DNA of 64,000 nucleotides from Posidoniimonas corsicana (GTDB lineage Bacteria > Planctomycetota > Planctomycetia > Pirellulales > Lacipirellulaceae), in the NCBI RefSeq assembly GCF_007859765.1, contig NZ_SIHJ01000002.1:682001-746000 (forward strand), read 5' to 3'. The notes under the pieces are model-generated. The model searched no databases. It was given only the letters and a program-made list of their open reading frames with translations, and was not told the DNA's origin. The position numbers and the translations under genes are program-made. Below are positions 11,402-19,279 of the stretch, in pieces. Each line of letters begins with the position of its first letter. The stretch's first letter is position 1.

Positions 11402-12230
11402 CGCCCGCAATCACAATCAGCACGCTCGCCGGGTAGAACGACCAGGCGGGCGCCTCTTCGGGCAGCAGCAGGTAGCCCAGCGCGCCGGCGATCACGAACT
11501 GCATCATGCTGGCCAGCCCCACCACCTGGCCGCGGAAGTGCCGCATCGCGTTGTTCAACAGCGAGTGCCCCAGCACGGTTGGGATCAGCCCCAGCGCGAG
11601 CACCCACGGCCACTCGCGCCGCCAGTCGACCGACGTGTCCTCCGACAGCAGCGGCGTCAGCGCGAACGCCAGCGCCGCGGCCGTGTAGTACAGCGGAACC
11701 AGGTACAGCCAGACGGTTGGGTGGTGCCGGTACCGGCGGCCGAGCGTCAGGTACAACGCCAGAAGCAGCATCGACCCCATGCAGACCAAGTCGCCCTTGA
11801 AGTGCTCCCAGCTCGCGTTGAAGTCCGCCACGAACAGTATGGCGAGCCCCGCGCCGGCGATCACCGTGGCGAGCAGCTCCCGCCGGGTCGGGTACTCGCC
11901 GGTCAGCCGGATCAGCATCAGCGGCATCACGATCGGCGTGAGGTTCACCAGCAGCGTCGAGTTTACCACCGACGTCATCCGCACGCCGATGATCCACGTG
12001 ATGAAGTGCAGGGCCAGCATCACACCGGGGATGGCCGCGTCGCGGAAGTGCCGCGGCGTCACCTCGGCCCGCCACCGCAGCCAGTCCCGCGCGAACAGCG
12101 GCGTCAGCGCCACCGCGGCCACCAACAGCCGCAGCCCCGACAGCAGCACCGGGTCAACGTCGCTCTTCTTGATCCAGATCACCGCCGTCGCGCAAGCCGC
12201 GACGCCGAACATCAGCAGGAACGATTGCAC
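11298..12230 (-). CDS. EamA/DMT-family transporter
   Basis: The 310-residue protein has ten hydrophobic segments arranged as two similar EamA halves. The first half includes LLSGLRLLVAAVALTPLF and ITWIIGVRMTSVVNSTLLVNLTPIVMPLM. The second includes YYTAAALAFALTPLL and LGLIPTVLGHSLLNNAMRHFRGQVVGLASMMQFV. The pattern '...TSVVNSTLLVNLTPI' and '...LGHSLLNNAMR...' is typical of drug/metabolite exporters. The substrate is unknown. The last ~35 residues (a Ala/Pro/Thr-rich tail after VVRRPSSR) lie inside the convergent Lgt-family gene on the other strand. Confidence 0.88.
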   Translation of the reverse strand: MQSFLLMFGVAACATAVIWIKKSDVDPVLLSGLRLLVAAVALTPLFARDWLRWRAEVTPRHFRDAAIPGVMLALHFITWIIGVRMTSVVNSTLLVNLTPIVMPLMLIRLTGEYPTRRELLATVIAGAGLAILFVADFNASWEHFKGDLVCMGSMLLLALYLTLGRRYRHHPTVWLYLVPLYYTAAALAFALTPLLSEDTSVDWRREWPWVLALGLIPTVLGHSLLNNAMRHFRGQVVGLASMMQFVIAGALGYLLLPEEAPAWSFYPASVLIVIAGVIVVRRPSSRAVAHPDATATGTAPPAAGTPTGSR

Positions 12231-12290
12231 AGGCGGTCAGGATCTCAATCGGTTTAGCAAATGAAACGTGTTGCGACTCCTTCACCCGGC

Positions 12291-12388
12291 AGCCGAGGGC
12301 CTACGGCCGTCGGAGGCCCCAGGGTTCGCCGTCCTGTACTCCACGCCCGATCCCCGGGTTCTCCGACGGATGTAATCCGTCGGCTACC
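12291..12388. repeat. Imperfect inverted repeat with a CCGACGG palindrome
   Basis: The right part (12355-12388) holds a near-perfect palindrome at 12363-12383, 9 bp (CCGACGGAT / ATCCGTCGG) around GTA, followed by GGCTACC. The left part (12291-12320, AGCCGAGGGCCTACGGCCG...) is an altered complement of it. The same element recurs at 23682-23766. It lies between the convergent-side start of the transporter gene and the end of ruvB, and may act as a transcription end or a dispersed hairpin. Confidence 0.7.
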
Positions 12389-12403
12389 TAGCCGGAGCGG
12401 CGG

Positions 12404-13483
12404 CTACTCAAACAGCGGCAGCTCCTCGCTGCTGCGGCCGGCCGGCGCCTCGGGCGGGGTTTCGCCCAGGTGCTCGTAGCCGCGGTTGGTAATCTTGCGG
12501 CCGCGGGAGGTCCGCACCACCAGGCCCTCGCGCAGCAGGAACGGCTCGACCTCGTCGGTCAGCGTGTCCGGCGCGGTGTTGAGCGTGTGGGCGATGGCGT
12601 CCACGCCGGCGGGGCCGCCGTTGAACACCCGCAGGATGGTCTCCAAGTAGCTGCGGTCCTGCCGGTCGAGGCCGAGCGAGTCGACGCCCGACATCGCCAA
12701 CGCCTTCTCCGCCACCTCCAGCGTCACCTCGCCGTCGGCGCGGCTGGTGGCGAAGTCCCGTACCCACCGCAGCCGGTTGTTCACGACCCGCGGCGTGCCG
12801 CGGCTGCAGCCGGCGATCTTCCGCGCGGCGGCCTCCTCGACCGGGCACTTGAGGATCGCCGCGTTGCGGAGCACGATCGTGGTCAGCTCTTCGTCGGTGT
12901 AGAACTCCAGGTGCTCGCGGATCTGGAACCGGTCCCGCAGCGGCGCCGACAGCAGCCCGGTCCGCGTGGTGGCGCCGATCATCGTGAACGGACGCAGGTT
13001 CATGTTCACGGTGCGGGCGTTGACCCCCTCGCCCAGCGTGATGTCGATGCGGAAGTCCTCCATCGCCGGGTACATGAACTCCTCCACCGCTTTGGGCAGC
13101 CGGTGGATCTCGTCGATGAACAGCACACTCCCCTCCTGCGCGTTGGTCAGGTAGGGCAGCAGGTCTTTGGGAGCGGCGAGTGCCGCGCCGCTGGCGATCT
13201 GCAGCTCCACGCCCAGGTCCCGCGGGATGCAGGTTGCGAACGTGGTCTTGCCCAGACCGGGCGGGCCGTCCAGCAGGATGTGACCCAGCGGCTCGCCGCG
13301 CATCATCGCCGCGTCCACCGCGACACGGATCCGCTCGTAGACGGACCGCTGCCCGATCATCTCCTTCATGTGCTTCGGGCGCAGCGCGGGATCCTCCTCG
13401 CGCGACTCCAGCATGTTGGCAGGCGCGGGCGGGGGGGTCGGCTGGGATTGGTCTTCGCTGCTGAGAATCCGTTCGCGTGGCAT
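12404..13483 (-). CDS. ruvB: Holliday junction branch migration helicase RuvB
   Basis: From the ATG at 13483 (MPRERILSSE...) the product is 359 residues, normal for RuvB. The open frame continues 119 codons upstream, but that part has no family character. Walker A is GPPGLGKTT (73-81) and Walker B is LFIDEIHRLP (Asp124, Glu125). Sensor and arginine-finger region is GATTRTGLLSAPLRDRF. The C-terminal winged helix has RTSRGRKITNRGYEHLG. RuvB is the hexameric AAA+ motor that drives branch migration with RuvA. ruvA and ruvC are not adjacent, as is common in planctomycetes. It is divergent from the PrsW-type gene across 139 bp. Confidence 0.96.
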   Translation of the reverse strand: MPRERILSSEDQSQPTPPPAPANMLESREEDPALRPKHMKEMIGQRSVYERIRVAVDAAMMRGEPLGHILLDGPPGLGKTTFATCIPRDLGVELQIASGAALAAPKDLLPYLTNAQEGSVLFIDEIHRLPKAVEEFMYPAMEDFRIDITLGEGVNARTVNMNLRPFTMIGATTRTGLLSAPLRDRFQIREHLEFYTDEELTTIVLRNAAILKCPVEEAAARKIAGCSRGTPRVVNNRLRWVRDFATSRADGEVTLEVAEKALAMSGVDSLGLDRQDRSYLETILRVFNGGPAGVDAIAHTLNTAPDTLTDEVEPFLLREGLVVRTSRGRKITNRGYEHLGETPPEAPAGRSSEELPLFE

Positions 13484-13622
13484 GCGGGCGTCCCTGAAGG
13501 TAGAATCGGCGGGCGGTTTCATCGTAACAGAATTCCAGCGGGTCCAGAATCGCAGGCAGGCGGGCGGCCGCGAGCGGTGGTTTTGTCTTGCTTCGGCTCG
13601 CCGTCCCACCTGATCGCCCCCT

Positions 13623-15194
13623 ATGCCCTGGCCCGACAATCTCGCCCGCCGCTCCCACGACCCGGGCTTCCTGTGGCGTGTCGCGATCGGCATCGTGGCC
13701 GCCGGTTTCGTCGTTAGCCTGCTGGTCCGGTGGCTGCCTGGGGAACGGGCCGGCGACCCCATGGTCCGTGCCCTCCTGCAGGCGAGCAGCTCCCCGCAGG
13801 ACCCCTGGGCCGCCGTGCGGCAGATGCTAGCGGAGCCCAATCTCAGCTACTACGACATCCTGCACTCTGCCTGGATGATCGGCGCCGTGTACGACCCGCC
13901 CCCGCCCGCCGACCTATTCGACACGGCCGCGGGCGCCTGGGGGCAGGAGGCCGCTGATGTCGGCAACGAGCTCGCCCTCAGCATCGCCGACAAAGAACCC
14001 ACTCCCGATCTCCGCCGGATAGCGGCCGTGCGTCCACCCGTCCCGTACGCTAACTACGCCCTCGCCCTCAGCCTCCCCGAAGCGACCGACCCCCAGGAGG
14101 CGTATGACGCGCTGCGAGTGGAGGGCGGCCTGCCGAACGCCGAGCCGGCCCGCCAGATGCTGGTGGACGAGCTCATCGCCAATGACCGCTGGGACGAGCT
14201 GACCGAACTCGCCGGCTCGCCCGACTACCGATCGCTGATCCCGTACTACGCGATCGCAAGCCGGGCCGCCGAGCGGGGCGACTGGCTCACCGTGCTCAGG
14301 CTCAGCCCGCACACCCTGGTCCACCGCCTTGAGACCGGCCCCGCCGTGCTGGCCGGCTTCACCGGGCTGTGCTGGCTGGCGTTCCTGCTCCACGCGGGGC
14401 GGTTCCGCGAGGGGGGCGTGTCGTGGCTGCTGTGCATTGTGGCGGTGGCGCTCGGCGCCTGCAGCATCCCGCTGACCCACTTCTTCATCTACTACCAGGA
14501 GTACGGCTGGGGCCTGGAGGCGAGCAACGAGTTGCTGCCCGGGCTCAAGTACTACATCCTGGGCGTGGGCCTCCGCGAGGAACTCGCCAAGCTCATCCTG
14601 ATGCTGCCGGTCATCCCGGTGCTGGTGTACAAGCGGTCGGAACTGCAGGCGTTGTTCGTGTGCGCGTGCGTGGGCCTGGGCTTCGCGATTGTCGAGAATA
14701 TCGGCTACTTCGGCGGCGACCTGGGCACAAGCAGCATCGGCCGGCTCACCACCGCCAACTTCATGCACATGTCGCTCACCGGGCTGGTCGGCCTGTCGGT
14801 TTGCCGCGCGTGCTGGCACCCCAAGTCGCTCGGCCCCGAGGCGGTCGCCGTGTTCTGCGTGGCGGCCATCCTGCACGGCCTGTACGACGCGTTCATCGCC
14901 CTGCCGGCGTTGTCGACCGACTGGGACATCATCGGGTCGTTCATCTTCCTGGCGATGGTGTTCCAGTTCTTCCGCGAGTTCCGCGGCGCCAACCACAACC
15001 AGACCTACCGGCTGAGCGTGTCGTTCACGTTCACCGTCGGCGTGGCGCTGGTCACCTCGGCCACGTACGTGTACCTGTCCAGCCAGGTCGGCCAGATGAT
15101 GGCGCTGCGGCTGCTGACCATGGACCTGGTTGGCAGCGCGGTGATGGTCTACCTGTTCCTCCGCGAGGCGCCCGAGTCGCTGATCGACGCCTAG
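13623..15194 (+). CDS. PrsW-family intramembrane metalloprotease-like protein
   Basis: The 523-residue protein has one N-terminal membrane segment (about 17-37) and a non-membrane region to about 235 with helical-repeat character. A C-terminal multi-span domain follows. The PrsW motifs are present in order: REELAK (Glu319, Glu320, Lys323), ENIGYF (Glu358, Asn359), MHMSLTGL (His382) and HGLYDAF (His418, Asp422). PrsW-type proteins are membrane-embedded metalloproteases, some of which cleave anti-sigma factors; the target here is unknown. The long extracytoplasmic or cytoplasmic N-terminal region is an addition to the minimal ~220-residue PrsW. Confidence 0.85.
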   Translation: MPWPDNLARRSHDPGFLWRVAIGIVAAGFVVSLLVRWLPGERAGDPMVRALLQASSSPQDPWAAVRQMLAEPNLSYYDILHSAWMIGAVYDPPPPADLFDTAAGAWGQEAADVGNELALSIADKEPTPDLRRIAAVRPPVPYANYALALSLPEATDPQEAYDALRVEGGLPNAEPARQMLVDELIANDRWDELTELAGSPDYRSLIPYYAIASRAAERGDWLTVLRLSPHTLVHRLETGPAVLAGFTGLCWLAFLLHAGRFREGGVSWLLCIVAVALGACSIPLTHFFIYYQEYGWGLEASNELLPGLKYYILGVGLREELAKLILMLPVIPVLVYKRSELQALFVCACVGLGFAIVENIGYFGGDLGTSSIGRLTTANFMHMSLTGLVGLSVCRACWHPKSLGPEAVAVFCVAAILHGLYDAFIALPALSTDWDIIGSFIFLAMVFQFFREFRGANHNQTYRLSVSFTFTVGVALVTSATYVYLSSQVGQMMALRLLTMDLVGSAVMVYLFLREAPESLIDA

Positions 15195-15244
15195 CGGGGC
15201 GTCCTAGCGGCGCAGCAGAGGCTGGTCTCGGGAGAATCGCCGTC

Positions 15245-15277
15245 GTAGGCCGGAACAACCCTCAGCGCCGTTCCGGC
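15245..15277 (+). repeat. 33-bp dispersed repeat unit, copy 1
   Basis: It starts GTAGGCCGGAACAA and ends GTTCCGGC. It matches the unit at 22746-22778 at 29 of 33 positions with no gaps. GCCGGAAC and GTTCCGGC inside the unit are complementary, so a single unit can form an 8-bp stem. Confidence 0.85.
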
Positions 15278-15298
15278 AGGCGAAAGAGCGGAGGTCTG

Positions 15299-15370
15299 AA
15301 CCACGAAGGACGCAAAGAGCACAAAGGGAGTCGGTCTACCTTCCTTTGTGCCCTTCGTGTCCTTTGTGGT
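15299..15370. repeat. Long hairpin of the CCACGAAGG/CCTTTGTGG type
   Basis: The left arm is 15299-15327 (AACCACGAAGGACGCAAAGA...) and the right arm is 15343-15370 (CCTTTGTGCCCTTCGTGTCC...). Over 28 positions, 24 are Watson-Crick pairs. On the plus-strand transcript two more are G-U pairs. Related hairpins occur at 22870-22928 and 51042-51123. It lies 105 bp after the PrsW-type gene. Confidence 0.85.
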
Positions 15371-15658
15371 GATCTGAACGTGCCCATCTTTTCCGGCAGG
15401 TTCGAGCGAGTCTCGCTTGCCGGCCAGCACTTCGCACCCAGGTGAGCGTTTCTTGTAGAAAACAGGCCACTCCCCATGGTCTAATGCTGGTTCGGCGACA
15501 TGCCTACGTAGGCGGCGCGTTCTTTGCAGCGCGAGCCGCGAGTTGGCGTTGCGCAGTTATGTAGAGCGGCAGGTCAGGCTGTGCCTGACGGCCGTCGTGG
15601 CGGTTGGAAACTCGTCGGGCGCAGCCCAATCTACGGATCTCGCATCGCGGGGGTTAAC

Positions 15659-15811
15659 GGTTTTGTCCTCTTGGCGACAAAAACGGACAAAACCCCCGCA
15701 GCCACCTTCCGCCTCATACACAGGAAACACTGCTATAGAAGCGTTGACAGTGGTTTGAGGGGGAAATTGTGTCCCGAATTTTGTCCCCTCCGCGTGTGTT
15801 TTTGGACAAAA
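15659..15811. repeat. Two TTTTGTCC...GGACAAAA inverted pairs
   Basis: GGTTTTGTCC (15659-15668) pairs with GGACAAAACC (15685-15694), a 10-bp perfect stem. TTTTGTCC (15779-15786) pairs with GGACAAAA (15804-15811). The second pair and its spacer and flank (15779-15820) match 50995-51036 at 35 of 42 positions. Confidence 0.8.
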
Positions 15812-15963
15812 CAAATCGGACTCTTGGAAACCCACCAACCGTGGGGATGCGATTTTTCTACGGGCGGGCTGCGGCCGCTCGCCTGGCGACTCCGCGGTCG
15901 CCCTGCTGCACGCGCTGGCAGCAGGGGCTTCGATGTCCTGGCCGATCGGCAAGCGCGGAGCAC

Positions 15964-15987
15964 CAATGTTCCAATGTTTCAATGTTC
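15964..15987. repeat. Three tandem CAATGTTY octamers
   Basis: CAATGTTC, CAATGTTT and CAATGTTC follow one another without spacing, then CAACAA. It is a short low-copy tandem repeat about 110 bp before the next gene. No function is evident. Confidence 0.8.
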
Positions 15988-16095
15988 CAACAATAGACGC
16001 CGCAGTCAGACCAGAAGAGGTATCCTAGCCAGCGGGACACTAGTCGTCGGCCACGAGACCTATCCACCAACAACCACGTCCACCGGCATCAGAAC

Positions 16096-17220
16096 GTGAA
16101 CCGACTCCTGCTCATCACCGCTTCCGCCAGCATGATGGCCGGGGGACACTGTTCCGCATGCCTCTGGGATAGCGACACGCTCGCGATGGAGCGGCAACGG
16201 TTCCCGGGCGCCCACGAGCTCATCGCGGGCTACTTCGTCCGCCACTCAGACGCCTATTACAAGTGGCGGATCGCTGACCGGAGCGCAATCCCAGCCGACC
16301 ATCGCCGCCCGATCGACTACGACGACATCGCCGTGGCCTACGACAAGCTCGGGCAGCACGACAAGGCGATCGACGCCATCCGTGAGAAGATCCAGCGGTG
16401 GCCGGACGAGCACCGCTACGAGTCAGAAGCCAACCTGGGCACTTTCCTCATCCACGCGGGCCAGCTTGAGGAAGGCCTGACGCACATCAGCAACGCAATC
16501 GACATCAACCCCGAAGCCCACTTCGGGCGAGAGGTCTACCAGAAGCTGCTGGTCGAATACGTGATCGAGTCGCGTCGTCAAGACACGCAACTCCCGTTAG
16601 ACAAAGATCACGCCGTCGCCGATGCAGGCTTCTACGCCTTCGTCCTTGCTGTGCGTGAATCAAGCAAGAGACCCTCTGCTACACTCGCTCAAGACGCAGC
16701 AAAGGGCGTGATGGGGATGATGCGTTTCGGCCAGGAAGGTTCGCCGATACTGCTCGAAGCGCTAGGGGACCTCTTGCTTGCAGACCACGACGACAATGAC
16801 TCGAAGCACCTGGCTGCACGCGCATACCTAAGGGCGTCGTACGAGGTCCACGATCCAGACGCATCAATCGCCTACAGGGAGAAAGCCCAACAGGCATTGG
16901 AGATGCAACTCGGCACGGACTTCTCCGAGGTCGAATCCGAACTGAAACGCGAGATTGAGCAGGGGAAGGACCTGCAGCGTCAGACTGCGTCTGATGAAGC
17001 GGCGTGGATCTCGCTTGGAAAAGACCTCGACGCCCAGTTTGCCGAGAAGTACTCCGGCACGCCGTCGTTCAAGGTAAGTCGATTTGATTGGAGTCCCATA
17101 CATCCTGTGACGAAGTTGATGATCGCGGGTTTAGGCGTCCTGGTGGCATTGGTGGGCCTGATCGCTTTGGCTGTCCGGTACACTGCCCGACGAATCACGT
17201 TGCGCCGTCGCTTGACTTGA
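16096..17220 (+). CDS. TPR-containing protein with C-terminal membrane anchor
   Basis: The 374-residue protein starts at a GTG. It has a signal-like N-terminus (MNRLLLITASASMMAGGHC). A tetratricopeptide-like region runs about 75-145 (DDIAVAYDKLGQHDKAIDAI, ANLGTFLIHAGQLEEGLTHI, AIDINPEAHFG). A helical region follows, with a coiled-coil-like stretch (about 265-300), and a single membrane segment near the end (ITKLMIAGLGVLVALVGLI-like, about 340-362) followed by a basic tail. It was probably exported and anchored, with the TPRs outside the cytoplasm. The family is not recognised beyond TPR. Confidence 0.7.
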   Translation: MNRLLLITASASMMAGGHCSACLWDSDTLAMERQRFPGAHELIAGYFVRHSDAYYKWRIADRSAIPADHRRPIDYDDIAVAYDKLGQHDKAIDAIREKIQRWPDEHRYESEANLGTFLIHAGQLEEGLTHISNAIDINPEAHFGREVYQKLLVEYVIESRRQDTQLPLDKDHAVADAGFYAFVLAVRESSKRPSATLAQDAAKGVMGMMRFGQEGSPILLEALGDLLLADHDDNDSKHLAARAYLRASYEVHDPDASIAYREKAQQALEMQLGTDFSEVESELKREIEQGKDLQRQTASDEAAWISLGKDLDAQFAEKYSGTPSFKVSRFDWSPIHPVTKLMIAGLGVLVALVGLIALAVRYTARRITLRRRLT

Positions 17221-17307
17221 GAAGCCGCTAGGCGTCGCCTGGACTGACCGCCAGGGCCTGTCTATTCTTGACTGCCCGCCGACCGCCCCCTCCGGAGCCG
17301 CCAACCG

Positions 17308-17808
17308 ATGCGTCGCGACTTGAACTTCGAACGCCTGGGCGATGCGGTCGGGGAGGCGCGGTCACTGCTGGAGAGCGGCTACACCCAGGCGGGCAACTGG
17401 ACGCTTGGGCAGGTCTGCCGGCATATGCGGCTGACGATCGAGAGCAACATGCAGGGCTACCCCGGATGGATGTCGGTCCTTGGCTACCCGCTTCGCCCGC
17501 TGCTCCGGCGGTTCGCGCTGCCCATGTTGCTGGCGGGCAATTCGCCGCAGGGGATCCGCACGGCGGGGATGTTCGTTCCGCCGGCCAACCTTGACGACGC
17601 TCAGGAGGTAGACCGTTTTCAAGAGTGCGTGGCGGCGTTCCTCGCCTCCGATCACCCGATGCACCCGCACCCCGGGTTCGGTGCCATGACCAACGAGGGG
17701 TTCCACCGGTTCCACGCCGCACACGCCGCCCATCATCTCGGTTTCCTCCACCCGAGCGACGCCGAACGGGGCGGCCTAGGCGCCGACCTCGTCCAGAAAC
17801 GCGGCTAG
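17308..17808 (+). CDS. DUF1569 (DinB-like) protein
   Basis: The 166-residue protein has a four-helix DinB-like pattern. GNWTLGQVCRHM near residue 34 and the late HPHPGFGAMTNEGFHRFHAAHAAHHLGFL with spaced histidines match DUF1569 (usual ending 'HPxFGxLTxxEWxxLHxxHxxHHLxFL'). Those histidines are the likely metal ligands. The biochemical role of the family is unknown. Its last 33 bp overlap the convergent hydrolase gene. Confidence 0.82.
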   Translation: MRRDLNFERLGDAVGEARSLLESGYTQAGNWTLGQVCRHMRLTIESNMQGYPGWMSVLGYPLRPLLRRFALPMLLAGNSPQGIRTAGMFVPPANLDDAQEVDRFQECVAAFLASDHPMHPHPGFGAMTNEGFHRFHAAHAAHHLGFLHPSDAERGGLGADLVQKRG

Positions 17809-18612
17809 CTCCTGCCAGTACGCGCGGGGCAGCGGCTCGTTGTGGCCCATGCCTTCGAAGGTGAGGAAACGCTTCTGATCGGTCGGCGCGGCCTCGAACA
17901 GCTGCCGGCCCTGCTCGAAGGCGACCACCCGGTCCTCGGTTCCGTGGCAGCTGAACAGCGGGCCGGGGTAATTCTGGATCCGGTCGACCGACGGGTAGCG
18001 GTTCCGCATCAAGAGCCGCACCGGCAGCCAGGGGAACGCGTCGGCGGCCGGGTCGGTCAGCCGGGCGAACGCGCACTGCGCGACTACCGCGCCCGCGCCC
18101 TGCCGCTCGGCCATCGCCACCGCGACGCCGGCGCCGATGGAGCGGCCGATCAGCACCTGCCGGCCGACCGGCGAGCCGGTCCGATCGGCGAGCCAGGCGG
18201 AGGCCGCCAGCCCGTCCTCGATGACACGCGGCTCGATCGGCTTGCCGCCGCTCTTGCCGTAGCCGCGGTAGTCGAACACCAGCACGTCCGCCTGCAGGTG
18301 GTTGGCGATCACCGGCATCAGGTCGCCGATGTCGGCCACGTGCACACCGTTGCCGTGCAGGTACAGGACGGTCCGGTGGGGACTGGGGTGGGCGAAGAAC
18401 CAGCCGTGCAGCGGCGTGCCGTCGGCCGATGCAAAGTGCGCGTCCTCAAACTCCAGGTGCGGCGGCGCCCAGTCCCCCTCGTGCGCCCCCGGCGCGGGGT
18501 AGACCAGCCAGCGTTCGATGAAGGTCATAGTGAGCAGGATCAGCAAGTAGTACAGGGCCAGCCGCCGGGCGAGGCCCGCCCAGAATCGTCGTCGTGGCAT
18601 TCTAATGGGCAT
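17776..18612 (-). CDS. Membrane-anchored alpha/beta hydrolase (BEM46/ABHD13-like)
   Basis: The 278-residue protein has an N-terminal membrane anchor (about 10-32, ARRLALYYLLILLTMTFI) and then an alpha/beta-hydrolase core. YLHGNGVHVADIG is the oxyanion-hole region and YRGYGKSGG is typical of the BEM46/ABHD12-13 branch. IGRSIGAGVA holds the nucleophile (GxSxG, here GRSIG). CHGTEDRVV carries the acid and GMGHNEP the histidine. The substrate is unknown; ester, thioester or amide hydrolysis are all possible. A start at 18600 (MPRRRF) is an equally good alternative. The 3' end overlaps the DUF1569 gene by 33 bp. Confidence 0.85.
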   Translation of the reverse strand: MPIRMPRRRFWAGLARRLALYYLLILLTMTFIERWLVYPAPGAHEGDWAPPHLEFEDAHFASADGTPLHGWFFAHPSPHRTVLYLHGNGVHVADIGDLMPVIANHLQADVLVFDYRGYGKSGGKPIEPRVIEDGLAASAWLADRTGSPVGRQVLIGRSIGAGVAVAMAERQGAGAVVAQCAFARLTDPAADAFPWLPVRLLMRNRYPSVDRIQNYPGPLFSCHGTEDRVVAFEQGRQLFEAAPTDQKRFLTFEGMGHNEPLPRAYWQELAAFLDEVGA

Positions 18613-18803
18613 CAGGCGTACCGGCGACGGGGAACGGGGAGGGAAGAATCAAACCACAACGGCACGAAGATACCAGGTCACGGACAGGGGAGTCGCGACT
18701 GGGATACTCACTCCCAACCCACGGCTGCCGCCGCGGGTTGTAGGCTCCTTCGTACAGATCGCGGCCACGCATTCCCGTTTGGATCTTCCCAGCAGTTTTT
18801 TTC

Positions 18804-18833
18804 TTGACACACGCTATTCTAATTCTTTAGAAT
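18804..18833 (+). promoter_or_regulatory. Promoter with overlapping 7-bp inverted repeat, candidate BlaI operator
   Basis: TTGACA (18804-18809) and TAGAAT (18828-18833) are 18 bp apart, a near-consensus sigma-70-type pair. ATTCTAA (18816-18822) and TTAGAAT (18827-18833) form a perfect 7-bp inverted repeat with a 4-bp spacer that covers the -10 box. This is a natural position for autorepression by the BlaI-type protein encoded 38 bp downstream. The operator role is inference. Confidence 0.65.
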
Positions 18834-18871
18834 TCGCAGCAGACAACCGCAACCCCGCCAACGGCCGCGCT

Positions 18872-19279
18872 ATGCCCCGACCACGCTCCCCCCACCCGAC
18901 CGACGGCGAGCTGGAGATCCTCCGCGTGCTGTGGGACCAAGGCCCCAGCCCGCTGGGCGCCATCTGCGACGCGCTCCGCACTCAGCGCGACGTCGCGACC
19001 ACCACCGTGGCGACCATGCTGAAGGTGATGCTCGACAAGAAGCTGGTGAAGCGGGCCAGCGAGGGCCGCGGCTACATCTGGTCGGCCGCGGTCACGCGGG
19101 AGTCGACCGCCAACTCGCTGGTCGGCAAGCTGGTCGACGGCCTGTTCGACGGCTCGGCCGAGCGGCTGGTGGCCCACCTGGTCGAGAGCAAGCAGCTCGA
19201 CCAGTCGGAGCTGGCGGAGCTGAAAAGGTTGGTGTCCGGCCCTCAACCAGGGCCCAAGAAGCGGGGTAAGCAGTCATGA
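18872..19279 (+). CDS. BlaI/MecI/CopY-family transcriptional repressor
   Basis: The product is 135 residues from the ATG at 18872 (MPRPRSPHPTDGELEILRVL), the usual length. The winged-helix domain covers about residues 8-80: LEILRVLWDQGPSPLGAIC, then TTVATMLKVMLDKKLVKRA and GRGYIWSA, the standard BlaI recognition helix and wing. The C-terminal part (LVGKLVDGLFDGSAERLVAHLVE) is the dimerisation region. The stop overlaps the start of the M56 peptidase gene (ATGA), so the pair is translationally coupled. In staphylococcal systems the M56 partner cleaves BlaI after sensing a signal. An operator candidate covers the -10 box upstream. Confidence 0.93.
   Translation: MPRPRSPHPTDGELEILRVLWDQGPSPLGAICDALRTQRDVATTTVATMLKVMLDKKLVKRASEGRGYIWSAAVTRESTANSLVGKLVDGLFDGSAERLVAHLVESKQLDQSELAELKRLVSGPQPGPKKRGKQS

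Larger units (their letters stand above)
15195..16095. other. Repeat-rich intergenic region
   Basis: No credible gene fits this 901-bp gap. It holds a 33-bp repeat unit (15245-15277), a CCACGAAGG-type hairpin (15299-15370), two TTTTGTCC/GGACAAAA inverted pairs (15659-15694 and 15779-15811) and three tandem CAATGTTY octamers (15964-15987). Two of these element types recur in other gaps of the window. Confidence 0.75.

Noticed and set aside
15660-15820. CRISPR-like array in the TTTTGTCC-rich gap
   Set aside because: The repeats are in inverted, not direct, order, spacing is irregular and no cas gene is present.
15769-15996. Short coding frame with similarity between the two repeat-rich gaps (…PRVFLDKTNRT…)
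   Set aside because: The similar peptides come from the shared 42-bp DNA unit. The flanking frame does not continue to match, and substitutions are not biased to third positions, so I treat it as a DNA repeat rather than a gene.
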